From Propionibacteriaceae bacterium (lineage in GTDB: Bacteria; Actinomycetota; Actinomycetes; Propionibacteriales; Propionibacteriaceae), in assembly GCA_025965155.1 (NCBI GenBank), contig JAOPXN010000053.1:1-56240 (forward strand): a stretch of DNA of 56,240 nt, given 5' to 3'. How positions within the stretch are numbered: the stretch's first letter is position 1; each line of letters starts with the position of its first letter. Of this stretch, positions 1 through 9,741 are shown piece by piece. The position numbers were made by a program, and so were the translations under genes. The notes under the pieces are model-generated. The model made no database searches. It was not told the DNA's origin and saw only the letters and a program-made list of their open reading frames with translations.

Positions 1-75
1 GGTGACGACCGCTGTTCCCCCACCTATCGCCGGTCGGGCTACCCTGGCCCGCGGACGAAGGGAGACATCAACTCG

Positions 76-1317
76 ATGCGACAAAGCCAGCGATCGGTCG
101 ACGATCCGACCACCTCGACGACGAGGCGTAGCCGTCGCCAACTGCTGGTGCTTGCCGGCTTGTTGATCTTAGCGTTCAACCTGCGACCGACGGCAGTGGC
201 GGTGGGTCCGTTGCTGACGACAGTGACTCACGCGATCGGCATGACTCCGGCCGAGGCTGGCCTGTTGACCACGTTGCCCGTCATCTCGTTCGCCGTCTTC
301 GGCGCCCTGACGCCCGCCATTGCATCCCGAATTGGTCCACACCGCACCATCGTGGTCGCTCTGGTGATGGTCGTACTCGGCCAGGCTTGCAGGGCCTTGA
401 CCGGATCGGTGGTGCTGTTCCTGGCGGCCAGCACGTTCGCGCTGGCGGGGATGGCAGCTGCCAACGTACTGCTGCCCTCGCTGGTGAAGCTCCATTTTCC
501 CGACCGGGTAGGGCTGGTCACGGCGCTGTACTCGACCCTGCTCGGAGTCGGTATCACCGGAGCCAGCGTGTTGACACTCCCCGCGGCGGGATTCTTCGGC
601 AGCTGGCGTTGGGGACTGGGGCTGTGGGCTGTCACCGGTCTGCTTGCGCTGGTCCCGTGGTTGCGGCTGGGGCGACATGACAGCGCCGCGGACAAGGCAG
701 TCGTCAGTACGCCGACGCGGATCCGGCTGGCCGACGTGGCGCGGACCCGGCTCGGCTGGATCATGGCGCTCTTCTTCGGCATCCAGTCGATGCATGCCTA
801 CTGTGTCTTCGGCTGGCTCGCGACGATCTACCAGGCTGCCGGCTACTCCCAGACCGACGCCAGCCTATACCTCGGAATCACTACCGGTGTTGGGATTCCG
901 CTGTCGTTTCTGGCCCCGGCCTGGGCCGCCCGACGGGCTCGCCCGTACGGCTTGATGATCATCATCGTTGGCTGCTGTGCTGCTGGCTACCTTGGCCTGC
1001 TGGTCGCACCGCACCAGGTTCCGTGGCTGTGGGCCGGTCTGCTGGCGTTGGGCATGACGTGCTTTCCGGTGATTTTGACCCTGCTGGGGCTACGGGCTCG
1101 GACCAGCGAGGGCACCGCAGCACTGTCCGGCTTCACCCAGGGTCTGGGTTATCTCGTGGCCTCGCCCGGTCCTTTCCTAGTGGGATTTCTGCACGAGCTG
1201 ACCGGATCCTGGGTGGCGCCGAAGATCTTCCTGCTGGTGATGACCATCCCGCTGCTGGTAACGGCCCTGCTCGCCTGCCGTCCGCGCTACATCGAGGACG
1301 AGCTCCGCGTCTCCTGA
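76..1317 (+). CDS. MFS transporter, CynX/NimT family
   Basis: A 413-residue polytopic membrane protein with about 12 hydrophobic segments and a basic N-terminal tail. Residues 35-50 (FNLRPTAVAVGPL) match the NLRP-type signature of the cyanate / 2-nitroimidazole (CynX/NimT) branch of the major facilitator superfamily. The family exports or imports small organic anions and drugs; the substrate here cannot be read from sequence. A purine-rich GAAGGGAGA lies before the ATG. It stands alone, followed by a degenerate gene on the same strand, so there is no operon context. Family assignment is good and substrate is unknown. Confidence 0.85.
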   Translation: MRQSQRSVDDPTTSTTRRSRRQLLVLAGLLILAFNLRPTAVAVGPLLTTVTHAIGMTPAEAGLLTTLPVISFAVFGALTPAIASRIGPHRTIVVALVMVVLGQACRALTGSVVLFLAASTFALAGMAAANVLLPSLVKLHFPDRVGLVTALYSTLLGVGITGASVLTLPAAGFFGSWRWGLGLWAVTGLLALVPWLRLGRHDSAADKAVVSTPTRIRLADVARTRLGWIMALFFGIQSMHAYCVFGWLATIYQAAGYSQTDASLYLGITTGVGIPLSFLAPAWAARRARPYGLMIIIVGCCAAGYLGLLVAPHQVPWLWAGLLALGMTCFPVILTLLGLRARTSEGTAALSGFTQGLGYLVASPGPFLVGFLHELTGSWVAPKIFLLVMTIPLLVTALLACRPRYIEDELRVS

Positions 1318-1386
1318 GGCGGCTCCACTATCCACAGATCGCCCGCCGGCTGCGGCGCAGTCGGCGGCCGCGTGGTGACCTTGCCC

Positions 1387-2312
1387 ATGGCCCGAATCAG
1401 TCTCACCCGCGACCTGATGGCCGGGGGCTTCACCTCCGACGAGGTCGCCCGGCAGGTGCGGTCCGTACGCTGTCACCGCTGCGGCGAGGCGCGTACCTCC
1501 GCGCCGGAGATGGGGAGCTGTCCCCCGCGGCAAGGCACCTGCGCCTGGTCGAGGCGACGATGCCGTTGGTGGCAGCGGGCTCTGTCGTCAGCCATCTCTC
1601 GGCGGCCGTTGTGCACGGACTGCCGGTGTTCGCCGACCAGCCGGACCACGTACAGCTGACCCGGGACGACGTGGCGGGTGGCAAGAGGCGCGGCCGGCTC
1701 CACCTGCATGCCGCACCCCTGGATCCGACGGAGGTAGTGAAGATCAACGGGATTGCGACCACCTCGATGGCACGAACGGTTGTCGACCTGGCCCGCTCGA
1801 TCGCCTTCGACCGTGCCGTCGTGGTGGGAGACGCCGCGCTGCGCCAGAAACTGGACACCAAAGCACTGGCGGACTCGGTCGGCCGTGCCGGGGGCCGGCC
1901 GGGCGTGGCGTAGGCCCGGCGGGTGTGCGACTTTCTCGACCCGCGCGGCGAAAGCCCCGGCGAATCGCTGTCGCGGGTGGTGCTGCATGAGGCTGGGATA
2001 CCCGCACCGACACCGCAGTACTCCGTCTACGGCAGCGGCGGCCGGCTTGCGGGTCGGGCCGACTTCGGTTGGGAAGAGCAACGCACGCTCGGGGAGTTCG
2101 ACGGCCGGACGAAATACGGACGGCTCCTCAAACCCGGCGAGTCCACCGAGGACGTCCTCTACCGCGAGAAGCTTCGCGAGGACGCGCTGCGCGACCTCGG
2201 GTGGCAGGTCGTCCGCTGGACGTGGGCAGACCTGCACCACCCCGCCACCATCGCCGACCGCCTCCTCCGAGCGTTCCAAAGGTCGGCCCGAGCCCAATCC
2301 GAGCCAGGCTGA
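1387..2312 (+). pseudogene. Disrupted AbiEi/DUF559-like protein gene
   Basis: Remnant of a roughly 300-residue actinobacterial protein of the AbiEi-antitoxin-like / DUF559 (PD-(D/E)XK-like) type. The N-terminus starts at 1387 (MARISLTRDL), then a frame change near 1463-1475 moves the reading to the frame carrying LSPLRRGAYLRAG, SVVSHLSAAVVHGLP and TSMARTVVDLARS. That frame meets an in-frame TAG at 1911-1913 and continues past it, without a further shift, into FLDPRGESPGESLSRV and a nuclease-like tail with ADFGW, GEFDG..KY and LGWQVVRWTW. The two lesions make it a probable pseudogene; a base-calling error could explain at most part of this. The function of intact relatives is not established. 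Confidence 0.7.
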
Positions 2313-2390
2313 GCTCTTTGTGGCGTGCTGAGCCCTTTTGTGGTGTGCTGAGCCCGCTGCAACGGGCTCAACCTAAAGGTACGGGCTCAG
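2308..2390. repeat. Short direct and inverted repeats of TGCTGAGCCC
   Basis: Three imperfect copies of a GCTGAGCYC unit start near 2308, 2327 and 2347; the first two are followed by a TTTGTGGYG tail. The third copy forms a perfect inverted repeat TGAGCCCG-CTGCAA-CGGGCTCA (2349-2370), followed by another inverted copy GGGCTCAGC (2383-2391). The array sits between the broken gene and the SRPBCC gene. It could act as a terminator-like hairpin or be a dispersed intergenic repeat; which one is not decidable here. Confidence 0.5.
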
Positions 2391-2445
2391 CGTTGCGGAG
2401 CGGGCGCGGGCGGCGTGTTGCGGCTGCCGTCGAGGGAGGAGGCCG

Positions 2446-2877
2446 ATGACTGTTGATGTCTCACCTCAGCAGCTGATCCGGGTAGCACGTCGCGAGGTCG
2501 CGGCCTTCATGTTCGACCCCACCAACGACCTCCGCTGGACCGGTGGCATCACGTCCAGCCGCCCGGACCAGCCGGGTCCACTGGTGCGAGGCGCGACGGT
2601 GCAGCGCTCGGCCCGGTTCTTGGGCAGGAGCTTCGACTACAGGTACGTGGTGACGGCGGACGAGCCGGAGCGGCTGGTCGAGCTGCAGGTGGACCGCCCC
2701 TTCCCGATGGCGATCACGTACCGGCTGGAGGATGTGGCGGACGGGACGTTGGTGACCATCCATGCCAGCGGCACCCCGGGCCGGTTCTTCGGCTGGGCGT
2801 CCCCGTTGATGGCCCGGCAGGTACGGCGCAGCATCGCCGCCGATCTGCGCCGGCTTCGCGACTGCCTCGAAGGGTGA
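2446..2877 (+). CDS. SRPBCC family protein
   Basis: A 143-residue protein with the layout of a START/Bet v1-like (SRPBCC) domain. It has an N-terminal strand, a helix containing FMFDPTNDLRWTGG, a run of beta strands with VVTADEPERLVEL and TYRLEDVADGTLVTI, and a long C-terminal helix ending LRRLRDCLEG. The family forms a hydrophobic ligand cavity, but no catalytic residue predicts a reaction. A strong purine-rich site (GGGAGGAGG) precedes the ATG. It converges on the radical SAM gene with 12 bases between stops. A polyketide-cyclase-like annotation would be equivalent. Confidence 0.75.
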   Translation: MTVDVSPQQLIRVARREVAAFMFDPTNDLRWTGGITSSRPDQPGPLVRGATVQRSARFLGRSFDYRYVVTADEPERLVELQVDRPFPMAITYRLEDVADGTLVTIHASGTPGRFFGWASPLMARQVRRSIAADLRRLRDCLEG

Positions 2878-2889
2878 GGTCGGTGCCAG

Positions 2890-4866
<1,977 letters not shown>

Positions 4867-4921
4867 AACCCCTCCAGACTAACGGTTGGCCGCCGGCCAC
4901 CTCGAGTTCACCAGCGCGACG

Positions 4922-4950
4922 AGACCCTCGGACCGGCGGTCCGAGGGTCT
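4922..4950 (-). terminator. Perfect 13-bp stem hairpin after the HU gene
   Basis: AGACCCTCGGACC and its exact complement are separated by a 3-base loop GGC, about 20 bases after the HU stop codon and before the radical SAM start on the same strand. There is no T-tract, as is common for actinobacterial terminators. It likely ends HU transcription and insulates the radical SAM gene. Confidence 0.8.
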
Positions 4951-4970
4951 GCCGCTGCGGCTTCTGCGCC

Positions 4971-5252
4971 TCAGCTGCTGACTGCCTTCTTCAGCACGCT
5001 GCCGGGGGTCAGCTTGACGCTGTACCCAGCCGGGATCTGCATCTCTTCACCGGTGCGCGGGTTGCGACCGATCCGGGCTGCGCGCTCGGTGCGCTCTGCG
5101 TTGAAGAACCCGGGAATCTTCACCGCCTCGCCGTCGCTGAGCGACTTGACCAGCAGGTCCTGCAGCGCGGTCAGCGCCGCGTCAGCGTCGGACTTGGACA
5201 GGGACGTCTGCTCCGCGATTGCGGCGACGACATCGGAGCGGTTGAGGGGCAC
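4971..5252 (-). CDS. HU family DNA-binding protein
   Basis: A 93-residue histone-like nucleoid protein. The N-terminus MPLNRSDVVAAIAEQTSLSKSDAD gives the two dimerisation helices. The arm region around residues 46-75 has KIPGFF, ERAARIGRNPRTGEEMQIP and the following strand, which together match the DNA-minor-groove-binding beta arm. It lacks the long lysine/alanine-rich tail of mycobacterial and streptomycete HupB-type proteins, so it is the short form. It has its own upstream region and a strong hairpin downstream, and is probably monocistronic. Confidence 0.93.
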   Translation of the reverse strand: MPLNRSDVVAAIAEQTSLSKSDADAALTALQDLLVKSLSDGEAVKIPGFFNAERTERAARIGRNPRTGEEMQIPAGYSVKLTPGSVLKKAVSS

Positions 5253-5353
5253 GGTGTTGCCTTTCGGTTGTACGTACGCGCAGTTGGGGGGCGCTGCGCT
5301 CCGGGAGACACTACGGCCAAGCCACGTCGGCCGTGTGAGGAGGTCGTCCGCAG

Positions 5354-6034
5354 TCAGTATCCGGGGCGGATCAGCTGTGTCTCGTAGGCCAGCACCACCA
5401 GCGCCACCCGGTCCCGCAGCCCGGTCTTGGACAGGATCCGACCGACATGGGTCTTCACCGTCGCCTCCGAGAGGACGAACTTGGTGGCGATCTCGGTGTT
5501 GGAGAGCCCGCGGGCGATCTCCAGCAGCACCTCGCGCTCGCGTTGGGTCAAGGTGCTGAGCCGCGCCTGTGTCGGCGCCTCCGACTCCGGGACCGCGTCC
5601 ACAAACTTCTCGATCAACCGTTTCGTTGTGCTCGGGGCAATCACCGCCTCGCCGGAGTGGACCGTGCGAATCGCCGCCAGCAGCTGCACCGGTGGGGTGT
5701 CCTTGAGCAGGAAGCCGGCTGCTCCGGCGCGAAGCGCGGCGAACGCGTACTCGTCCAGGTCGAAGGTGGTCAGAACTATGACCCTGGGACCGTCGATGGC
5801 TGCCCCAGCGGACCGTTCGAACAGCCGCCGGGTGGCCTCCACCCCGTCCATCCGCGGCATCCTGACATCCATCACGACCACGTCGCAGCCGGTGACCGCG
5901 AGCCGTTCGAGGGCCTCACCGCCGTTCGCCGCCTCGCCGACCACCACCAGGTCGGGTTGGGAGCCGATCAGCATCGCAAACCCGGCCCGGACCAGCTCCT
6001 GGTCGTCCACTAGGAACACCCTGATCCGGCTCAT
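5354..6034 (-). CDS. NarL/FixJ-type response regulator
   Basis: A 226-residue two-component response regulator. The receiver domain (about residues 3-125) has the acidic pair VDDQ and the phospho-acceptor aspartate in VVMDVRMPRMDG (about residue 56), plus a conserved lysine in LLKDTPP. The C-terminal LuxR-type helix-turn-helix (about residues 155-218) reads LTQREREVLLEIARGLSNTEIA..., ending VALVVLAYE. Its ATG overlaps the stop of the upstream kinase gene by 4 bases (ATGA), so the pair is translationally coupled. The targets are unknown. Confidence 0.93.
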   Translation of the reverse strand: MSRIRVFLVDDQELVRAGFAMLIGSQPDLVVVGEAANGGEALERLAVTGCDVVVMDVRMPRMDGVEATRRLFERSAGAAIDGPRVIVLTTFDLDEYAFAALRAGAAGFLLKDTPPVQLLAAIRTVHSGEAVIAPSTTKRLIEKFVDAVPESEAPTQARLSTLTQREREVLLEIARGLSNTEIATKFVLSEATVKTHVGRILSKTGLRDRVALVVLAYETQLIRPGY

Positions 6035-7320
6035 CCGCTCGCTCCCTCGCTGTCATCGGCCGCGTCCGGCAGCCAGGCGTTGATCTCGAATCCTCCAGCC
6101 GTCGGGCCGGCCGTCAGTTGACCGCCGACGGCTGCGACCCGTTCCCGCATCCCGAGCAAACCGTAGCCATCACCCTGGCCGTGGGACTGGATGGGCGTGC
6201 GGCGATCGTTGGAGCCGCCGCCACTGTCGGTGACCACGATCCGTATCCCGTCGTCGGTGTAGGACAGCTCCACCTCAACGCGGTCCCCGCCGTGTTTGCG
6301 TACGTTGGTGAGTGCCTCCTGCACCACCCGGTACGCCGTCAGCGACACCATGGCCGAAAGCCGACGCGGAGTGCCGCTCCGGCGCACGGTGAGGGCAGGC
6401 CCCGCCTCCAGCGCCACATCGAGCCGGGTGTCCAGGTCGTCGAGGTCGGGCTGCGGGGCAGCGGCTGACTCCTCGGCACCGGTCCCGTTCCGCAGCAGGC
6501 CGAGCAGGTTCCGCATCTGGGATAGCGACTCGCGGCCGGTCGCCGAAATCTGCTCCAACGCCTGGCGGGCGGTGTCTGGTGACTCCTGCACTACATAGGC
6601 CGCGCCATCGGCCTGCACGATCATCACCGACAGTCCGTGGGCGATCACATCGTGCATCTCCCGAGCGATCCGGGAACGTTCAGCCGCGGCAGCCAGCAAT
6701 GCCTGCTGCTCGCGTTCGCGCTCGAGCTGGTCGGCCCGCTGCGCGAGGGCGATCACGCCGTAGCGGCCGGACCGGAGCCTCTCCCCCATCGCCCAGGTCG
6801 CCGCCACCAGCACGGCGGCCCCGAGAGCCGAGACTAGACGCAACCAAGCGCTCGGGGCGGCGAGCTGCCGGTCGACGTACAGCCACCAGTCGGTGAGCGC
6901 GCCGACCACGACCGCGATGCCGCCCACCCCGAGCGCGAGCAGCCCGAACCGCCGGCCGGTGTAGCCGACAGCGGAGTAGAGCGCGAAGAGCAGCCCGGCG
7001 TCGTAGAGGCCGATCGGGATTCTGAGCAGCATCTGCACCAGCCCGGTCGCGAAGATCACGAAGAAGCACCCGCGAGGGAAGCGCCGGCGGACCAGCAGCG
7101 GCACGTTGACGAGAAAGACGAAGAGGAAGTCCTCCAGATCTGCCCGCGGCGAGAGCACCCGCAGCAGCAGCAAACCGACGGCCACAAAGATGATCATGAC
7201 CAAGGCGTCGAAGATCAGACTTCGGCGGGGCAGGTCATGGCCGGCCTTCGCTCCCTCGCTGGCCTCTAGCAGGTGCGCCAGCCTGCCATCGGGGATGACC
7301 GGCTGCGTCGAGGGGGGCAC
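6031..7320 (-). CDS. Sensor histidine kinase, HisKA_3 type
   Basis: A 429-residue membrane kinase. Several hydrophobic segments between about residues 35 and 185 form a multi-pass sensor without a large extracellular loop. The dimerisation/phosphoacceptor segment ERSRIAREMHDVIAHGLSVMI (about residues 213-233) carries the phospho-accepting histidine in MHDV. The HATPase_c domain follows, with QEALTNVRKHGG and VTDSGGGS. It pairs with the overlapping response regulator downstream. The start is a GTG 25 bases after the ndk stop, so the kinase may be co-transcribed with ndk. Confidence 0.92.
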   Translation of the reverse strand: MPPSTQPVIPDGRLAHLLEASEGAKAGHDLPRRSLIFDALVMIIFVAVGLLLLRVLSPRADLEDFLFVFLVNVPLLVRRRFPRGCFFVIFATGLVQMLLRIPIGLYDAGLLFALYSAVGYTGRRFGLLALGVGGIAVVVGALTDWWLYVDRQLAAPSAWLRLVSALGAAVLVAATWAMGERLRSGRYGVIALAQRADQLEREREQQALLAAAAERSRIAREMHDVIAHGLSVMIVQADGAAYVVQESPDTARQALEQISATGRESLSQMRNLLGLLRNGTGAEESAAAPQPDLDDLDTRLDVALEAGPALTVRRSGTPRRLSAMVSLTAYRVVQEALTNVRKHGGDRVEVELSYTDDGIRIVVTDSGGGSNDRRTPIQSHGQGDGYGLLGMRERVAAVGGQLTAGPTAGGFEINAWLPDAADDSEGASG

Positions 7321-7345
7321 CTGCGAAAGATACCGCTCCGGTGTC

Positions 7346-7786
7346 TCAGCTCAGGTGTGGGAACCAGAGCGCGATCTCGCGCTCCGCCGACTCCACCGAG
7401 TCGGAGCCGTGCACCAGGTTCTCGCGGTTGGAGACCGAGTAGTCGCCACGGATCGTTCCGGGTGCCGCCTTGCGGCCGTCGGTCGCACCGTTGATGGTAC
7501 GGACCACGTCGATCGCCTCGTCGCCCTCGACGATCAGGGCCACCGACGGCCCGGAGGTGACGAAGGTACGCAGCGGCGGGTAGAAGGCCTTGTCCACATG
7601 TTCGGCGTAGTGCTGGTCGGCCAGCCCACCATCGACCTGGCGCAGCTCCAGCGCGGTGATGGTGAGCCCCTTCGACTCGAAGCGGCTGAGGACCGCTCCG
7701 ACCAGCCCGCGGCGTACCGCGTCGGGCTTGATCAGAACGAAGGACCGCTGCGACGGCGGCACCGGAATGGTGGCATCAGAACTCAT
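7346..7786 (-). CDS. ndk: Nucleoside diphosphate kinase
   Basis: A 146-residue enzyme that moves the gamma phosphate from ATP to nucleoside diphosphates through a phosphohistidine. [17 protein letters not shown] near the N-terminus and [16 protein letters not shown] near the C-terminus contain the NDK signature with the catalytic histidine. Length is normal for the family apart from a short extra N-terminal leader ([13 protein letters not shown]). It follows the DUF4233 gene by 3 bases and folC, a gene order conserved in many actinobacteria. Confidence 0.97.
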   Translation of the reverse strand: MSSDATIPVPPSQRSFVLIKPDAVRRGLVGAVLSRFESKGLTITALELRQVDGGLADQHYAEHVDKAFYPPLRTFVTSGPSVALIVEGDEAIDVVRTINGATDGRKAAPGTIRGDYSVSNRENLVHGSDSVESAEREIALWFPHLS

Positions 7787-7789
7787 GCC

Positions 7790-8173
7790 TCAGACCTTAT
7801 CGGCATCGGCGGCGGGTCTGCCGGCGTCGAGACGCTTGCCCAGGATGAAAGTAATCACCCACAACAGCCCGAACATGCCGCCGACCGCGAACATCGCCGG
7901 AGTGACCAGACCAAGGGCGACGGCCACCAGCTGAGTCAGCCAGCCGAGGTAGAAGCCGATCGGTTTCCGCATCAGGCCGGCCGCGACCAGTGCCAGCAGG
8001 ATCCCAGCCGCACCGAGGGCAGCGGCGAATCCGCCCGAGAGGTCGGAGACAAATATCATCACCGGCACCGCGAGACCGAACAAGATCACTTCGAAGATCA
8101 ACATCGTCAGCAGGACCACCCGCATGGGGTTGCCCAGCGCCAGAATCGCCGGGTTGCCGTTCGCCGAGCTCAC
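7790..8173 (-). CDS. DUF4233 membrane protein
   Basis: A small membrane protein of about 127 residues with four hydrophobic segments (VVLLTMLIFEVILFGLAV, GGFAAALGAAGILLALVAAG, LTQLVAVALGLVTPAMF, VGGMFGLLWVITFILG). This matches the DUF4233 family typically encoded between folC and ndk. The start at GTG 8173 is chosen because GTGA overlaps the folC stop and a GGAG lies 5 bases upstream; a GTG two codons earlier (8179) is also open. Its function is unknown. Close coupling suggests co-expression with folC. Confidence 0.85.
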   Translation of the reverse strand: MSSANGNPAILALGNPMRVVLLTMLIFEVILFGLAVPVMIFVSDLSGGFAAALGAAGILLALVAAGLMRKPIGFYLGWLTQLVAVALGLVTPAMFAVGGMFGLLWVITFILGKRLDAGRPAADADKV

Positions 8174-9657
8174 CGCCACTCCACCCCGTCGTCGCCGATC
8201 AGCTCGTCGTCGTCACGTACGTCGTCCGGCTCGTCAGACTCGAAGTCGCCAGAATCGGAATCATCGGAGTCGGAGGAATCGTAGTCGTCGTCGAGGTCGG
8301 ACCCGGTGCCGGCGGCCAACGGCTCGGCGTCGCCGACCAGAAGGGTGCGAGCTTCACCGACGGCGATCACCGATCCGGTGACCAGCACACCGGGCGCGCC
8401 GATGCCCTCGCCCTCGGCCAGCGATATCGCCGTCTCGATGGCGTCGTCCAAGCGAGGGACTACTCGGACCCGGTCGGGCCCGAAGATGCTCTCGGCGAGC
8501 TCGCCGAGCGCCTCCGCCGGCATGCCGCGGCTGGTGGAGTTGACCTGGGTGAGCACCACCTGGTTCATCACGTTCTCATAGACCCGCAGCAGGCCCTCGA
8601 CATCCTTGTCGGACATCACGGCCACCACACCGATCAGTGGGGAGAAGGCGAACGCCTCGGTCACAGCCTCCGCCGCCGCTCGGGCTCCGTGCGGGTTGTG
8701 CGCGGCGTCCAGCACCACGGCCGGGGAGCGACGCACCAGCTCCATCCGGCCGGGGAACTGCACCTGGGCCAGGCCTTCCCGCACGATGTCGGGGTTCAGC
8801 GCCTTGAGGCCCATGAACGCCTCGACGGCCGCGACCGCCTGTGCGGCGTTCGTGGCCTGATGGGCACCGTGCAGCGGCAGGAAGATGTCGTCAATCGGCC
8901 CTTCCGCGCCGTTCACCCGGATCAGCTGGCCGCCGACGGCCACGCTGCGCTCCAGCAGGCCGAAGTCGATCCCCTCCCGCTGCGGCAGCGCCCCCACCTC
9001 GGCGCAGCGGGCCAGCAGCACCTGTGCGGCCTCCAGCGACTGACCGGCCAGGATGGCGTGGGCTCCGGGCTTGATGATGCCGGCCTTCTCCGCGGCAATC
9101 TCGGCGAGGCTGTTGCCCAGCAGGTGAGTGTGGTCCAGGTCGATCGGTGTCACCACCGCGACGCCTGCGTCGGCGACGTTGGTCGCGTCCCAGCTGCCAC
9201 CCAGACCCACCTCGACCACGGCTACGTCCACCGGCGCGTCCGCGAAGGCGGCGTACGCCATCCCCGTGAGGATCTCGAAGAAGGTCAGCGACACGCCGTC
9301 GATGGCGCGCTCGTCCACCATCGCGACGTACGGCTCGATGTCGCGCCAGACCTCGTCGAACCGATCGTCGGAGATCGGCTGGCCATCAATGGTGATCCGC
9401 TCATTGATCTTCATCAGGTGCGGGCTGGTGAAGCGTCCGGTCCGCAGCCCACTAGCCCTCAGCAGCGACTCGATCATCGCCGTGGTGCTTCCCTTGCCGT
9501 TGGTCCCGGTGACGTGGATGACCGGGTAGGCGCGCTGCGGATCGCCAAGCAGCTTGGTCAGCGCCTCTATCCGTCCCAGCGAGGGGGCAACTCGGTGCTC
9601 GGGCCAGCGGTTGGTCAGTGCTGCGACGATCTCGGCATGCGTGGGTGTGGGTGACAT
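8170..9657 (-). CDS. folC: Bifunctional folylpolyglutamate / dihydrofolate synthase
   Basis: A 495-residue Mur-ligase-fold enzyme that adds glutamate to dihydropteroate and to reduced folates. The P-loop VIHVTGTNGKGSTTAMI is at about residues 46-62, followed by TSPHLMKINERI, the Mur-type VVEVGLGGSWDATN, and the C-terminal domain with VVLDAAHNPHGARAAA. The last 45 residues or so form an unusual Asp/Ser/Glu-rich tail (DDDYDSSDSDDSDSGD and onward) that the catalytic fold does not need. Divergent from valS. First gene of a folC-DUF4233-ndk run. Confidence 0.95.
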   Translation of the reverse strand: MSPTPTHAEIVAALTNRWPEHRVAPSLGRIEALTKLLGDPQRAYPVIHVTGTNGKGSTTAMIESLLRASGLRTGRFTSPHLMKINERITIDGQPISDDRFDEVWRDIEPYVAMVDERAIDGVSLTFFEILTGMAYAAFADAPVDVAVVEVGLGGSWDATNVADAGVAVVTPIDLDHTHLLGNSLAEIAAEKAGIIKPGAHAILAGQSLEAAQVLLARCAEVGALPQREGIDFGLLERSVAVGGQLIRVNGAEGPIDDIFLPLHGAHQATNAAQAVAAVEAFMGLKALNPDIVREGLAQVQFPGRMELVRRSPAVVLDAAHNPHGARAAAEAVTEAFAFSPLIGVVAVMSDKDVEGLLRVYENVMNQVVLTQVNSTSRGMPAEALGELAESIFGPDRVRVVPRLDDAIETAISLAEGEGIGAPGVLVTGSVIAVGEARTLLVGDAEPLAAGTGSDLDDDYDSSDSDDSDSGDFESDEPDDVRDDDELIGDDGVEWR

Positions 9658-9741
9658 AGCAGTTGAAGTCTAGGACGTAGGCGCTGCCCGACCCAGCCCG
9701 CCGGATGTGCATGCCTGCTACGGCGTCTCTAGGATTCATAC

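Noticed and set aside
1911-1913. Idea that UAG is recoded in this organism, because two genes carry in-frame TAG
   Set aside because: Several intact genes end naturally at TAG (radical SAM at 2890, secreted nuclease at 20088, carboxylesterase at 21991), and one of the two cases also has a frameshift.
7990-9654. 554-codon plus-strand frame over folC
   Set aside because: Antisense shadow of a gene with P-loop and Mur-ligase motifs.
9658-9741. Possible T-box or leader RNA before valS
   Set aside because: The gap of 84 bases is too short for a T-box and shows no specifier or antiterminator elements.
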